Source: an uncultured Curtobacterium sp.
GTDB taxonomy: Bacteria; Actinomycetota; Actinomycetes; Actinomycetales; Microbacteriaceae
Direction of reading: 5' to 3'
NCBI GenBank assembly: GCA_913774725.1
Contig: CAJYIG010000312.1
Coordinates: 1 to 6,284, forward strand
Length of the DNA: 6,284 nucleotides
Shown here: positions 6,166-6,284 of the stretch, piece after piece
Numbering within the stretch: the stretch's first letter is position 1
Layout: the number at the start of each line of letters is the position of its first letter
Translations under genes and position numbers: made by a program
The notes under the pieces: generated by a model
Told to the model about the DNA's origin: nothing
Seen by the model: only the letters and a program-made list of their open reading frames with translations
Databases searched by the model: none

Positions 6166-6181
6166 GGTGCGCGGCCGCACC
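6166..6181. repeat. short inverted repeat at the expected repressor transcription start
   Basis: GGTGCG (6166-6171) and CGCACC (6176-6181) are perfect complements around CGGC, directly next to the candidate -10 box. It could be an operator or a leader hairpin, but it is short and GC-rich and may be chance. Confidence 0.25.
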
Positions 6182-6187
6182 ATCCTA
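6182..6187 (-). promoter_or_regulatory. possible -10 box of the LacI-family gene
   Basis: TAGGAT on the minus strand matches the -10 consensus at four of six positions, including the key TA and final T. It lies 55 bases before the start codon. No convincing -35 box is found at 16-19 bases upstream, so the call is weak. None of the AT-rich operator half sites seen before the importer recurs here, giving no sign of autoregulation through the same motif. Confidence 0.35.
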
Positions 6188-6284
6188 GGCACGGCCTCGC
6201 GACGCGCCCGTCCACAGGTCGGCCCGACCCCTTGCGTTCCGCGGACAGGCCGGGTCACACTGGAGCGACCTCAGTACGTCCCGT

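Noticed and set aside
6127..6258. 44-codon N-terminal extension of the LacI-family gene in the same open frame
   Set aside because: LacI proteins begin within about ten residues of the helix-turn-helix, and the ATG at 6126 has a well-placed GGGAGG; the extension has no family similarity and would run over the candidate -10 box.

Overview
The window is very GC-rich and all its convincing genes read leftward on the minus strand. Codon use, an actinobacterial-type lipoprotein signal and strong AAGGAGG ribosome binding sites suggest a high-GC actinomycete. A Microbacteriaceae-like genus such as Curtobacterium is my inference from style, not a database match. I see no RNA gene, CRISPR array, insertion sequence or transposase.

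Layout, in transcription order from right to left. The first ~160 bases at the right edge hold the upstream region of a LacI-family repressor gene (start 6126, stop 5023). A 258-base gap follows, containing GC-rich hairpins just past the repressor stop, a long inverted repeat with a third copy of its arm, and a sigma70-type promoter whose -10 box lies under a near-perfect 16-bp LacI-type operator (4804-4819). That promoter drives a tightly packed ABC importer operon: a substrate-binding lipoprotein (4764-2983), a DppB-type permease (2986-2006, GTG start), a DppC-type permease (2009-1062) and an ATPase (1065 to beyond the left edge). Each of the three junctions is a 4-base stop/start overlap.

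The genes describe one uptake system. The lipoprotein captures the ligand outside the membrane, the two permeases form the channel, and the ATPase powers transport. The ATPase reads past its first complete ABC domain into what looks like the start of a second one, so it is probably a DppD-DppF fusion supplying both nucleotide-binding domains. The transporter belongs by sequence to the peptide/opine/nickel (Dpp/Opp) family. However, a LacI-type sensor next door, a matching LacI-type operator on its promoter, and known use of this family for beta-gluco-oligosaccharides in several prokaryotes make an oligosaccharide a more likely ligand than a peptide. The exact sugar cannot be read from this window.

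The parts most worth a second look are the operator-promoter arrangement, the large hairpin/repeat between repressor and operon, the extra ~29-residue segment in the repressor's effector domain, and the fused ATPase cut by the window edge. I found nothing that amounts to an entirely new kind of system.
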